In this document: positions 39,752 to 47,354 of the stretch, piece after piece | Position numbering within the stretch: the first letter of the stretch is position 1 | Layout of the letters: each line of letters begins with the position of its first letter | NCBI GenBank assembly: GCA_041984585.1 | Contig: JBHIXX010000001.1 | Span: forward strand, 1 to 64,000 | DNA from: Pseudolysinimonas_A sp041984585 | GTDB lineage: Bacteria > Actinomycetota > Actinomycetes > Actinomycetales > Microbacteriaceae | DNA: 64,000 nucleotides | Direction: 5' to 3' | Notes under the pieces: generated by a model | Seen by the model: only the letters and a program-made list of their open reading frames with translations | Database searches by the model: none | What the model was told of the DNA's origin: nothing | Program-made: the position numbers and the translations under genes

Positions 39752-41100
39752 CCGCCGCCCGCTCGCGCGCCCGGATGGCCGCCATGGTCTTCGCCGGGGC
39801 CTCGCTGGTGTACCTGATCGGCACGGCGCAGCGCACGTCGTTCGGGGTCGCCGCCGTCGACGCCACGGCGCGCTTCGACGCCAGCGCCGCCGGAACCTCG
39901 TCGGTCGTGGTCGTGCAGGTCGCCGTGTACGCGGCGCTGCAGATCCCGGTGGGGGTGCTGGCGGACCGCTGGGGTCCCCGACCGCTGCTCATCTCGGGCG
40001 CGGCGCTCGTCGCGATCGGGCAGGCGCTGCTCGCCATCGCGCCGGACCTCTGGGTCGCGCTCCTGGCGCGCTTCATCGTCGGCGCCGGCGACGCGGGCAC
40101 GTTTGTCTCGGTGATCCGGCTGCTGCCCGCCTGGTTCGGCCCGCGGCTCATCCCGCAGCTGTCGCAGTGGGTGGGCGTGGCCGGGCAGTTCGGCCAGGTG
40201 GTCTCGATCGTCCCGTTCGCCTTCCTGCTGCATGCCGTCGGATGGCGGCCCGCGTTCCTGATCGCCGGCGGCGCCTCGCTGCTCGCCGTCGCGATCGCCG
40301 TCGCGACGATCCGACGCGGGGTCGACCCGCCGTCGACGGGACCGATCCCGGTCGAGGGGATGGGGCGTCGCGTGCTGCGCGCGGTGCGGCGGCCGGGTAC
40401 CCAGCTCGGCTTCTGGGCGCACCTGGCCGCGGGGGCGTTCCCGCTCGTGCTCGCCCTGCTCTGGGGCTACCCGTTCCTGACCGTCGCCCTGCGGCTGCCG
40501 CTCGAGGTGGCCGCCGGGCTGATGACGCTGCTCATCCTCGGCGCGGTCGTCGTCGGGCCCGTGATCGGGCTGCTCGTGGCGCGATTCCCGTTCCGCCGCA
40601 GCAGCCTGGTGCTCGGCGTGGTCGCGCTCGCGTTCGGGATGTGGTCGATGCTCCTGCTCTGGCCGGGCGGACCGCCGCTACCTGTCGTGGCGGTCGCACT
40701 GTTCTGCGTCGGGATCGGCGGCCCCGGCTCGCTGATCGGGTTCGACCTGGCCCGCAGCTTCAACCCGTCGCACGCCTACGGCGCCGCCTCGGGGATCGTG
40801 AACGTCGGCGCATTCCTCGGGGGATTCGTGGCGATGTTCCTCATCGGGCTCACCCTCGACCTGGCGGATGCCGTGCGGGTCGCGGGCGGCGAGCCGAGCG
40901 CGCTCTACTCGCTCGAGGCGTTCCGCATCGCTTTCCTGCCCGCGTACGCGATCGCCGCGATCGGGGTGGGCGGATTGCTGCACTCCCGCGCGCGCGTGCG
41001 TCGGCGCATGTTCGAGGAGGAGGGCATCCGGATCGCCCCGCTGTGGGTCGCGCTGTTCCGTCGGCGCCGGGGGACGGCGCCGCGCCGCTCCGACGCCTGA
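39748..41100 (+). CDS. Major facilitator superfamily transporter
   Basis: A 450-residue membrane transporter with twelve predicted segments. The MFS motif after segment two is VLADRWGPRPLLISG, and a second conserved element is LARFIVGAGDAGTFVSVIRLLPAWF, as in anion:cation symporter and nitrate/nitrite-like branches (shown here up to IVGAGDAG). The central cytoplasmic loop carries VDPPSTGPIPVEGMGRR. The substrate is not identifiable. The GTG start overlaps a seven-codon upstream frame. The next gene, sigA, begins 217 bases downstream. Confidence 0.85.
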   Translation: MTAARSRARMAAMVFAGASLVYLIGTAQRTSFGVAAVDATARFDASAAGTSSVVVVQVAVYAALQIPVGVLADRWGPRPLLISGAALVAIGQALLAIAPDLWVALLARFIVGAGDAGTFVSVIRLLPAWFGPRLIPQLSQWVGVAGQFGQVVSIVPFAFLLHAVGWRPAFLIAGGASLLAVAIAVATIRRGVDPPSTGPIPVEGMGRRVLRAVRRPGTQLGFWAHLAAGAFPLVLALLWGYPFLTVALRLPLEVAAGLMTLLILGAVVVGPVIGLLVARFPFRRSSLVLGVVALAFGMWSMLLLWPGGPPLPVVAVALFCVGIGGPGSLIGFDLARSFNPSHAYGAASGIVNVGAFLGGFVAMFLIGLTLDLADAVRVAGGEPSALYSLEAFRIAFLPAYAIAAIGVGGLLHSRARVRRRMFEEEGIRIAPLWVALFRRRRGTAPRRSDA

Positions 41101-41316
41101 TCGCGATCGGCCCGCGACGGTCGCCGCGGGGATGAACCCGGGTGGTGGTGTCCGCTCAGGGCGGACGTGTCGGGGAAGTCTCACCGACTGTGCGACAATG
41201 GGTGTTCGAGACCCGGTCGGGTCCCTGAGAACGTCGGCATCGCGACAGCGTGTGCGCGGCGGGGGACTTGACAAGGGTCTTACGAATGCCCGGAAACGTC
41301 GAGATTAGGGGAGCGG

Positions 41317-42852
41317 ATGCCCAGCAAGGCTGCGTCCAAGGCCACCGACGAGAAGAAGAGCGCCGCGACGACGACGTCGACGACGCGCGCCCGCGGGGCG
41401 AAGTCCGCCGAGCCGAAGACCTCGGCGCGCACGACGAAGGCCGCCGCGAAGTCCAGCACGACGAAGTCGACCGCGAAGGCGCCGGCCGCGTCGACGAAGG
41501 CGAAGTCGGCCCCGGCCGCGAAGACGGCGGCGGCGAAGAAGTCGACCGCCGCCGCGTCCACGAAGACCGCGACGAAGCCGGCCGCGAAGTCGGCGACCAA
41601 GGGCGCGGCCGCGTCGAAGGTCGCGACCGAGACCAAGAAGACCGCGACCAAGAGCGCGGGCCCGGCGAAGAAGAAGCGCGGCGCGAAGAACTCGGACGAC
41701 GAGGACGAGGAGATCGACGACGAGGACGCCGACGACGCGGATGACGCGACCGACGACTCGGACTCGGACGACTCGGACTCGGACGACGACGCGAAGGCGT
41801 CGGACTCCGACGACGACGAGGACGACGAGGGGGAGTCGGACGGCGCTCGCACCGAGCCGCTGCCGACCGGCGCCCTGCGCCTGACGTCGAAGGATGACGA
41901 GGACGAGGTCCCCGTCTACTCGACGACCATCACCGGCGCCACGGCCGACCCGGTCAAGGACTACCTGAAGCAGATCGGAAAGGTCGCCCTCCTCAACGCG
42001 GAGCAGGAGGTCGAGCTCGCCATGCGCATCGAGGCCGGCCTGTTCGCCGAGGAGAAGCTCGGCGGCATGACCGACCAGGAGAAGCGCACCCAGCTGGGTC
42101 GCGAACTCGCCTGGGTCGCCCGGGACGGCCAGCGCGCGAAGAGCCACCTGCTCGGCGCGAACCTGCGCCTCGTGGTGTCGCTCGCCAAGCGCTACACCGG
42201 CCGCGGCATGCAGTTCCTCGACCTCATCCAGGAGGGGAACCTCGGCCTCATCCGTGCGGTCGAGAAGTTCGACTACACCAAGGGCTTCAAGTTCTCGACC
42301 TACGCGACGTGGTGGATCCGTCAGGCGATCACCCGCGCCATGGCCGACCAGGCGCGCACCATCCGCATCCCGGTGCACATGGTCGAGGTCATCAACAAGC
42401 TCGCCCGCGTGCAGCGCCAGATGCTGCAGGACCTGGGCCGCGAGCCCACGCCGGAGGAGCTGGCCCGCGAGCTGGACATGACGCCCGAGAAGGTCGTCGA
42501 GGTGCAGAAGTACGGCCGCGAGCCGATCTCGCTGCACACCCCGCTCGGCGAGGACGGCGACAGCGAGTTCGGCGACCTGATCGAGGACACCGAGGCGGTC
42601 GTGCCGGCGGATGCCGTGGGCTTCACGATGCTGCAGAAGCAGCTGGAGAGCCTGCTCGACTCGCTCTCCGAGCGCGAGGCCGGCGTCATCCGCATGCGCT
42701 TCGGCCTCGGCGACGGGATGCCGAAGACCCTCGACCAGATCGGCGACACGTTCGGCGTGACGCGCGAGCGTATCCGTCAGATCGAGTCGAAGACGATGGC
42801 GAAGCTGCGCCACCCGTCGCGCTCGCAGTCGCTGCGCGACTACCTCGAGTAG
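41317..42852 (+). CDS. sigA: RNA polymerase primary sigma factor
   Basis: A 511-residue group 1 sigma factor. Residues 1-130 are rich in Lys, Ala, Thr and Ser; residues 128-180 are extremely acidic (DEDEEIDDEDADD). Region 1.2 begins near 211 (DPVKDYLKQIGKVALLN). Region 2 is near 281-345 (NLRLVVSLAKRYTGRGMQFL, KFSTYATWWIRQAITRA). Region 3 follows (RIPVHMVEVINKLARVQRQM). Region 4.2 is near 480 (GVTRERIRQIESKTMAKLRH). A GGGGAG lies just before the ATG. The -10 boxes of this window (TANNNT) would be its targets. Confidence 0.95.
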   Translation: MPSKAASKATDEKKSAATTTSTTRARGAKSAEPKTSARTTKAAAKSSTTKSTAKAPAASTKAKSAPAAKTAAAKKSTAAASTKTATKPAAKSATKGAAASKVATETKKTATKSAGPAKKKRGAKNSDDEDEEIDDEDADDADDATDDSDSDDSDSDDDAKASDSDDDEDDEGESDGARTEPLPTGALRLTSKDDEDEVPVYSTTITGATADPVKDYLKQIGKVALLNAEQEVELAMRIEAGLFAEEKLGGMTDQEKRTQLGRELAWVARDGQRAKSHLLGANLRLVVSLAKRYTGRGMQFLDLIQEGNLGLIRAVEKFDYTKGFKFSTYATWWIRQAITRAMADQARTIRIPVHMVEVINKLARVQRQMLQDLGREPTPEELARELDMTPEKVVEVQKYGREPISLHTPLGEDGDSEFGDLIEDTEAVVPADAVGFTMLQKQLESLLDSLSEREAGVIRMRFGLGDGMPKTLDQIGDTFGVTRERIRQIESKTMAKLRHPSRSQSLRDYLE

Positions 42853-42856
42853 GAAC

Positions 42857-44152
42857 GTGCGCACGGCGCTCGCCGTGATCGCCGGGCGGCTGGCCCGGGT
42901 CGCGTCACGGCTGCGGGGCGGCGGGTCGGCCATCCCCGGCTGGATCGCGCTCCGGGTGCAGCCGCACTTCTTGCAGCGCGCCGTCGCGGGGCTCCCGCTC
43001 GGCGTGGTGTTCGTCTCCGGCTCGAACGGCAAGTCGACCACCACCCAGATGCTCGTCGCGGTGCTGCGCGCCCACGGCGTGCGGGTGTTCACCAACCCCT
43101 CGGGCGCCAACCTGCCGCAGGGCATCGCGTCGGCGGTGATCGCGCGGGTCGGACTCGACGGCCGTCTCGACCGGGCCCGAGTCGACGGCGGCGCCCCCGA
43201 GATCGCCGTGCTCGAGGTCGACGAGGCGTACGGGCCACGGCTCGCCGACGCGCTCACCCCGCACTCCGTGCTGCTCATCAACCTGCAGGTCGACCAGCTG
43301 AACCGTTTCCACGAGCCGGATCGGGTGCTGCGGATGCTGGAGTCGTTCGCCCACCGCGCGAGCCGTCACCTGATCGTGAACGCCGACGACCGAAACCTGG
43401 TCGACGTGGCGACACGGCATCCGGGAGGGGTCGCGGTCTCGGCGTTCGCCGCCGACCCCGCGCTGCTCGCCACCAACGCGTGGCTCGCCCGCGGCGACAA
43501 CCCGGCCCGCGCGGCGGAGACTGCGGCGGAAGGGATCGCCCCGGCGACCGTGCTCACCGCGTGGACCGGACGGGACGCGACCGTCTCGGTCGACGGCTCC
43601 CCGGTGCCGTTGCGCCTGCCCGCGCGCGGACTGCACTACGCGGTGGATGCGGCGGCGGCGGTCGCGACGGCTCGCGCGCTGCTGGGTGCCCGGTTCGATC
43701 CGGCCGCGGCGGCATCCGGGCTGGGCGGCATGCAGCCGGTCTACGGCCGCGGCGAGACGCTGCGGCACGGCGACGAGGACATCGAGGTCCTCATGATGAA
43801 GAATCCGCCGAGCCTGCAGGTGAACCTCGACGCGCTCGAGGCGACCCCCGAGCAGCTGCTCGTCGCCGTCGACGAGGGCACGCCCGACCCGTCGTGGATC
43901 TACGCCAGCGACCTGTCGAAGCTCGGCCACGTCGACGTGCTCACCGGCACCAAGTGCTGGCAGTTCGCCACGCGGTTCGACTACGGCGACATCGAGGTGG
44001 GCGAGATCATCCCCGAGCTGGGGCCGGCCCTCGACCGGTTCCTGGCGCTGCCGCGGCCGGCATCCGGCGTGAAGACGATGCTCGTCAACTACGAGCAGAT
44101 GATGCTGATCCGCAAGCGCCTCGGCTACCTCGACCTGGAGGGCGCCGGATGA
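42857..44152 (+). CDS. murT: MurT-like Mur ligase (lipid II isoglutaminyl synthase family)
   Basis: A 431-residue Mur-ligase-type ATP enzyme. The P-loop VSGSNGKSTTTQML lies near residue 55, followed by TNPSGANLPQGIA, EVDEAYGPR and LLINLQVDQLNRFHEPDR. The C-terminal MurT-specific (DUF1727-type) domain runs from about 300 to the end, with MMKNPPSLQVNLDALE. In staphylococci MurT activates the alpha-carboxyl of D-Glu in lipid II and GatD supplies ammonia. The cysteine-rich zinc ribbon of the staphylococcal protein is not seen here. It starts 4 bases after sigA and overlaps gatD by four bases (ATGA). Confidence 0.9.
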   Translation: MRTALAVIAGRLARVASRLRGGGSAIPGWIALRVQPHFLQRAVAGLPLGVVFVSGSNGKSTTTQMLVAVLRAHGVRVFTNPSGANLPQGIASAVIARVGLDGRLDRARVDGGAPEIAVLEVDEAYGPRLADALTPHSVLLINLQVDQLNRFHEPDRVLRMLESFAHRASRHLIVNADDRNLVDVATRHPGGVAVSAFAADPALLATNAWLARGDNPARAAETAAEGIAPATVLTAWTGRDATVSVDGSPVPLRLPARGLHYAVDAAAAVATARALLGARFDPAAAASGLGGMQPVYGRGETLRHGDEDIEVLMMKNPPSLQVNLDALEATPEQLLVAVDEGTPDPSWIYASDLSKLGHVDVLTGTKCWQFATRFDYGDIEVGEIIPELGPALDRFLALPRPASGVKTMLVNYEQMMLIRKRLGYLDLEGAG

Positions 44153-44835
44153 CGGCCATCACCGTGCTGCACCTCTACCCGCGAGAGCTCGGCATCAACG
44201 GCGACGTCGGCAACGTGCTCGCCCTGCGCCGTCGCGCCGAGTGGTGCGGCGCCGAGGTGCGGGTGGTCGACCATGCGCCCGGCGACGCCCTGCCCGAGAC
44301 GGTGCACCTCGTGCACATCGGCAGCGGGCCGCTCGCGGCGCAGCGCGAGGTGCTGCCCGACGTGCGCCGCATCGCGCCGCGCCTGCGTGAGTGGGCCGCC
44401 GGCGGGGTGCCGGTGCTGGCGATCGCCGCCGGCTGGCAGCTGCTCGGCACCTCGCTCGACGGCGACGAGATGGCCGGGGTGCTCCCCACGCGCGCGACGC
44501 TGGGCGAACGCGTCGTCGGCGAGGTCGCGGGGGAGTCCGCGCTCGGCGAGGTCGCCGGATTCGTCAACCACGCGGCGACCACCGTTCTCGACGCGGGCGA
44601 GTCGCTGGTGCGGTTCTCCGGCGGATCGACCGAGGGCGTCGTCGTCGGCGACGCGATCGGCACGAACCTGCACGGCCCGTTCCTGCCGATGAACCCGGGA
44701 TGGGCGGATCGACTCCTCAAGGCCGCCGCGACCCGCGCCGGAGCGGTTCTCGGCACCCCCGACGAGCGGATCGCGCGTGCGGACGACCACGCCCGGCGCG
44801 CCCGCGACGCCATCCGTCACCGCCTCGGACGCTGA
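44149..44835 (+). CDS. gatD: GatD-like class I amidotransferase without the catalytic cysteine
   Basis: A 228-residue protein of the GatD/CobQ-type glutamine amidotransferase family, partner of MurT. The nucleophile elbow, normally an AICGGYQ-like sequence, reads LAIAAGWQLLG: the cysteine position (residue 93, Cys94 in S. aureus GatD) is alanine. The only cysteine in the protein is at 33. The histidine segment GTNLHGPFLPMNP and the GFVNHAATTVL segment are kept, so the fold is preserved but glutaminase activity should be absent. It is coupled to murT (ATGA). It may be a structural partner of a ligase that uses an amine other than ammonia. Confidence 0.85.
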   Translation: MTAITVLHLYPRELGINGDVGNVLALRRRAEWCGAEVRVVDHAPGDALPETVHLVHIGSGPLAAQREVLPDVRRIAPRLREWAAGGVPVLAIAAGWQLLGTSLDGDEMAGVLPTRATLGERVVGEVAGESALGEVAGFVNHAATTVLDAGESLVRFSGGSTEGVVVGDAIGTNLHGPFLPMNPGWADRLLKAAATRAGAVLGTPDERIARADDHARRARDAIRHRLGR

Positions 44836-44838
44836 CCC

Positions 44839-45120
44839 GTGGACACACTGATCGCGGCTCTGCCGACCCTGCTGATGATGGCCTTCCTCGCGGTGATCGC
44901 GATCGCGGTCGTCATCCGCGTCGTGCTCGCGCTCGTCCGGCGCCGATCCGGCGGGGTGCGCGCCGCGCTCAGCCCGCTCGCCGGCGCGGGGGCGGCGCAG
45001 TCGAGCGCCTACGGCTGGCGTCCCACGGAGGGGATGACGGTCGCCGAGCCGCCCGACGAGGGGCCGCTGTCGGGCGAGCCGGTCGACCCGGCCCAGGGCC
45101 CCGCGGGTCAGTCGCGATAG
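44839..45120 (+). CDS. Small single-pass membrane protein
   Basis: A 93-residue protein with one N-terminal hydrophobic segment (TLLMMAFLAVIAIAVVIRVV, residues about 10-30), a basic patch (RRRSGG) and a proline/glycine-rich acidic tail. No domain recognised. The GTG start lies 3 bases after the gatD stop, so it is probably a third member of the murT-gatD operon. Its 3' end overlaps the 3' end of the convergent racemase-like gene by 13 bases. Confidence 0.6.
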   Translation: MDTLIAALPTLLMMAFLAVIAIAVVIRVVLALVRRRSGGVRAALSPLAGAGAAQSSAYGWRPTEGMTVAEPPDEGPLSGEPVDPAQGPAGQSR

Positions 45121-46136
45121 TCGACGGGGATGCGGCGCGCGCCGCGCGAGGCGACGATCTCGTCGCCGATCGTGCCCGCCCAGTCGGCCCAGCGTTCGGG
45201 CGACGGTCCGGCGCCGCCGAACACCACCGCCGTCGCGCCCGGCGCCCCCGACGACGCGATGCGCATCGTGTCGACGCCGACGTCGAGCACCCGCGCCTCA
45301 GCGCCCTCGAGCAGCACGTGCGCGCCCTCGGGCGCGGGCGGCACCCCGTCGGCGGCGCCGACGTCGAGCACGGCGACGCCGTCGGCGGTCGCGATCACGT
45401 CCGCCTCGAGCGAGAGCACGGGCAGAAGCCCGAGCCCGCGGCCGTCGACGTCGTCGAACGGCGAGATGCCGTAGGCGGCGATGCCGAACCGCACCGCGTC
45501 GAACCGGGCCTCGGGCTCGCGGATGCCGGCCGACGACGCGGCGAGGTGGCGCAGCGGCGGGTCGACGCCGAGCCCGCGCGCCACCTCGATCGCGTCCCGG
45601 AACTCGGCGAGCGCGGCGGCGTCGGCCTCCGCGCCTGCGTCGGCGAGGTGCGACCACAGGCCCTCGACGGCGAGCAGTCCTGCCGCCTGGGCGTCGCGGG
45701 CGGCGCTGACCAGCAGCGGCCACTCCTCTCGGCTCGCGCCGTTGCGGTGCAGTCCGGTGTCGATCTTGAGGTGCACGCGGGCGACCGCGCTCCCGCGGTC
45801 GGCGGCGGCGATCACGCGGTCGAGTTCGCGTCGCGACGACACGCCCAGGTCGATGCCGGCGGCGATCGCGGCGGCGAAGTCGGTGTGCTCCCCGTGCAGC
45901 CAGGCGAACAGGCGCACGTCGAACCCGGCCTCGCGCAGGCGCAGGGCCGCGGGCACCTCGAGCACCGCGAGGGCGGGCGCGCCCTCCTCGACGGCCGCGC
46001 GGGCCAGGGGCAGCATCCCGTGCCCGTAGGCGTCGGCCTTGACCGCGACCCAGCACTGCGCGGGGGCGGCGATCTCGGCGAGGGCGCGGATGTTGTGCCG
46101 CCACGCGGCGAGGTCGACGACGAGACGGGCGCTCAC
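45108..46136 (-). CDS. Alanine-racemase-like protein A: keeps the PLP lysine, lacks the catalytic tyrosine
   Basis: A 342-residue fold-III PLP protein. The N-terminal barrel is intact: WVAVKADAYGHG carries the PLP lysine (Lys33), and VHLKIDTGLHRNG, GLWSHLADAGAE, LAASSAGI and FDAVRFGIAAYGI are all in place. The C-terminal beta-domain is degenerate. The catalytic Tyr segment GYADGYPR is replaced by VGAADGVPP (Ala261 at the Tyr position) and GRVSMDQ by DVGVDTM. In Alr dimers that tyrosine acts in the partner's active site, and protein B, encoded just upstream, keeps it. The GTG start overlaps the stop of protein B (GTGA), so the two are translated together. See finding. Confidence 0.85.
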   Translation of the reverse strand: MSARLVVDLAAWRHNIRALAEIAAPAQCWVAVKADAYGHGMLPLARAAVEEGAPALAVLEVPAALRLREAGFDVRLFAWLHGEHTDFAAAIAAGIDLGVSSRRELDRVIAAADRGSAVARVHLKIDTGLHRNGASREEWPLLVSAARDAQAAGLLAVEGLWSHLADAGAEADAAALAEFRDAIEVARGLGVDPPLRHLAASSAGIREPEARFDAVRFGIAAYGISPFDDVDGRGLGLLPVLSLEADVIATADGVAVLDVGAADGVPPAPEGAHVLLEGAEARVLDVGVDTMRIASSGAPGATAVVFGGAGPSPERWADWAGTIGDEIVASRGARRIPVDYRD

Positions 46137-46813
46137 GACGCCACCTCCCGCACGATGCGCGGGCCGAGGGCGGCGGTGAGCAGCAGCGGATGACGACCGG
46201 TCACCCGCGCCCACTGCGTCAGTGCGGGTTCTCCCCGTGCCGGGTCACCGAACAGCACCGCCCGGTCGCCCGGTTCCGGCTGGGCGTCGGCGCAGTCGAC
46301 GACGAACTGGTCCATCGCGATGCGGCCGACGATCCGTCGCGTCTCGCCGGCGAGCAGAACCGGTGCGAGGTTGGATGCGGGACGCGGGATGCCGTCGGCA
46401 TAGCCGAGGGCGACGAGCGCCAGCGTCGAGTCGACCTCGGCGCGCCAGGAGTAGCCGTACGAGACGCCCTCGCCGGCGGCGACCCGCTTCACCGCGACGA
46501 CCTCGCCGCTCACCGCGAGCACGGGGCGACCGTCGTCGACGCCGTAGCCGCGCGGGTCGATCGGGTCGTCGGTGCGGCCCACGAGCAGATCGGGGAAGCC
46601 GATCGTGCGAGCCAGGTCGGCATCCGTCTCACCGGTCACGCGTACCCGGTCGATGCCCACCGCGCGCGCCACGGGGAGCACGACGGCGAGCAGGTGTCCG
46701 TAGGCGTCGGCGCGCGCGTCGAACCGGAACTCCGGATCGGCGGCGAGTTCGCCGCGCAGATTCTCTTCGAGCGCCTCGAGATCGACGAGGGCGCGTCGTC
46801 GCACCCCGGTCAC
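46133..46813 (-). CDS. Alanine-racemase-like protein B: keeps the catalytic tyrosine, lacks the PLP lysine
   Basis: A 226-residue protein. The C-terminal Alr beta-domain (about 95-226) is well preserved: VAVKRVAAGEGVSYGYSWRA, LVALGYADGIPRPAS with the catalytic tyrosine (Tyr138), GRIAMDQFVVDC, and PGDRAVLFGDP. The barrel is shrunk to about 90 residues, and the PLP-lysine motif reads DARADAYGH, with Arg34 in place of lysine. Alone it could not hold PLP as a Schiff base. Together with protein A, downstream and overlapping by four bases, it would supply the missing Tyr. GTG start. It is separated from the DUF7455 gene by 13 bases. Confidence 0.85.
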   Translation of the reverse strand: MTGVRRRALVDLEALEENLRGELAADPEFRFDARADAYGHLLAVVLPVARAVGIDRVRVTGETDADLARTIGFPDLLVGRTDDPIDPRGYGVDDGRPVLAVSGEVVAVKRVAAGEGVSYGYSWRAEVDSTLALVALGYADGIPRPASNLAPVLLAGETRRIVGRIAMDQFVVDCADAQPEPGDRAVLFGDPARGEPALTQWARVTGRHPLLLTAALGPRIVREVAS

Positions 46814-46826
46814 GCCGGGGCGGCCC

Positions 46827-47057
46827 TCAGTCGACGGGCTCGAGCAGACGGCTCGACTCGTCGTGCCAGGCGAGCGCGATGGGCTGCAGCTTGTCCTTGA
46901 ACTCCGACGCGTGGTGCGCGCAGAAGAGCAGCTCGCCGCTCTCCAGGGTCACCCGCACGTAGGCCTGCGCGCCGCACGAGTCGCAGCGGTCGAACGCCGT
47001 GAGGGTGGGAACGACGTCGAGCTCGTCCAGACCGGTGTCGGTGTCGATCGGCGCCAT
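46827..47057 (-). CDS. DUF7455 small zinc-ribbon-like protein
   Basis: A 76-residue protein with a CxxC (FDRCDSCGAQAYVRV) followed by FCAHHASEFKDKLQ, a small metal-binding arrangement typical of a conserved actinobacterial family found beside topoisomerase IV or gyrase genes. The function is not established. GGAGG lies about 6 bases before the ATG. It is divergent from parE and may share an operon with the racemase pair, which starts 13 bases downstream. Confidence 0.8.
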   Translation of the reverse strand: MAPIDTDTGLDELDVVPTLTAFDRCDSCGAQAYVRVTLESGELLFCAHHASEFKDKLQPIALAWHDESSRLLEPVD

Positions 47058-47354
47058 GGCTTCCTCCTCGGGTCGGTTCTCCGCGTATCGGACTGGTGTC
47101 CATCCAAGCACGCAGCTGTGTCGGAGATGTGTCGTGGGCGTTGCGTTTCGCTCACGGCGCACCGCTCCACGGGTCGGGCGTGTCACAGTCGTCCGCCGCG
47201 CGGGATGTCGTGCCGGGCCGCGACGGGGGCGGCGATTAGTCTGGACGACGGTCCGCGCGACGACGGCCCTCGGGCCCGCCCGATCGGGTCGGCGGGGCTC
47301 GGTCCGCGCGGTGCCGCAGCACCCCGACACCCCGACTCGAAGGAGCCCCCGCCC

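Noticed and set aside
41268..41296. TTGACA upstream of sigA as a promoter
   Set aside because: No -10-like hexamer occurs 16 to 19 bases downstream (the sequence there is CGGAAAC), so the match is probably chance.
45108..46813. The racemase pair as one alanine racemase gene broken by a frameshift
   Set aside because: The two frames do not add up to one protein. Each has its own copy of the N-terminal ADAYGH motif and its own C-terminal beta-domain, with opposite catalytic residues lost, and they join by a clean GTGA overlap.
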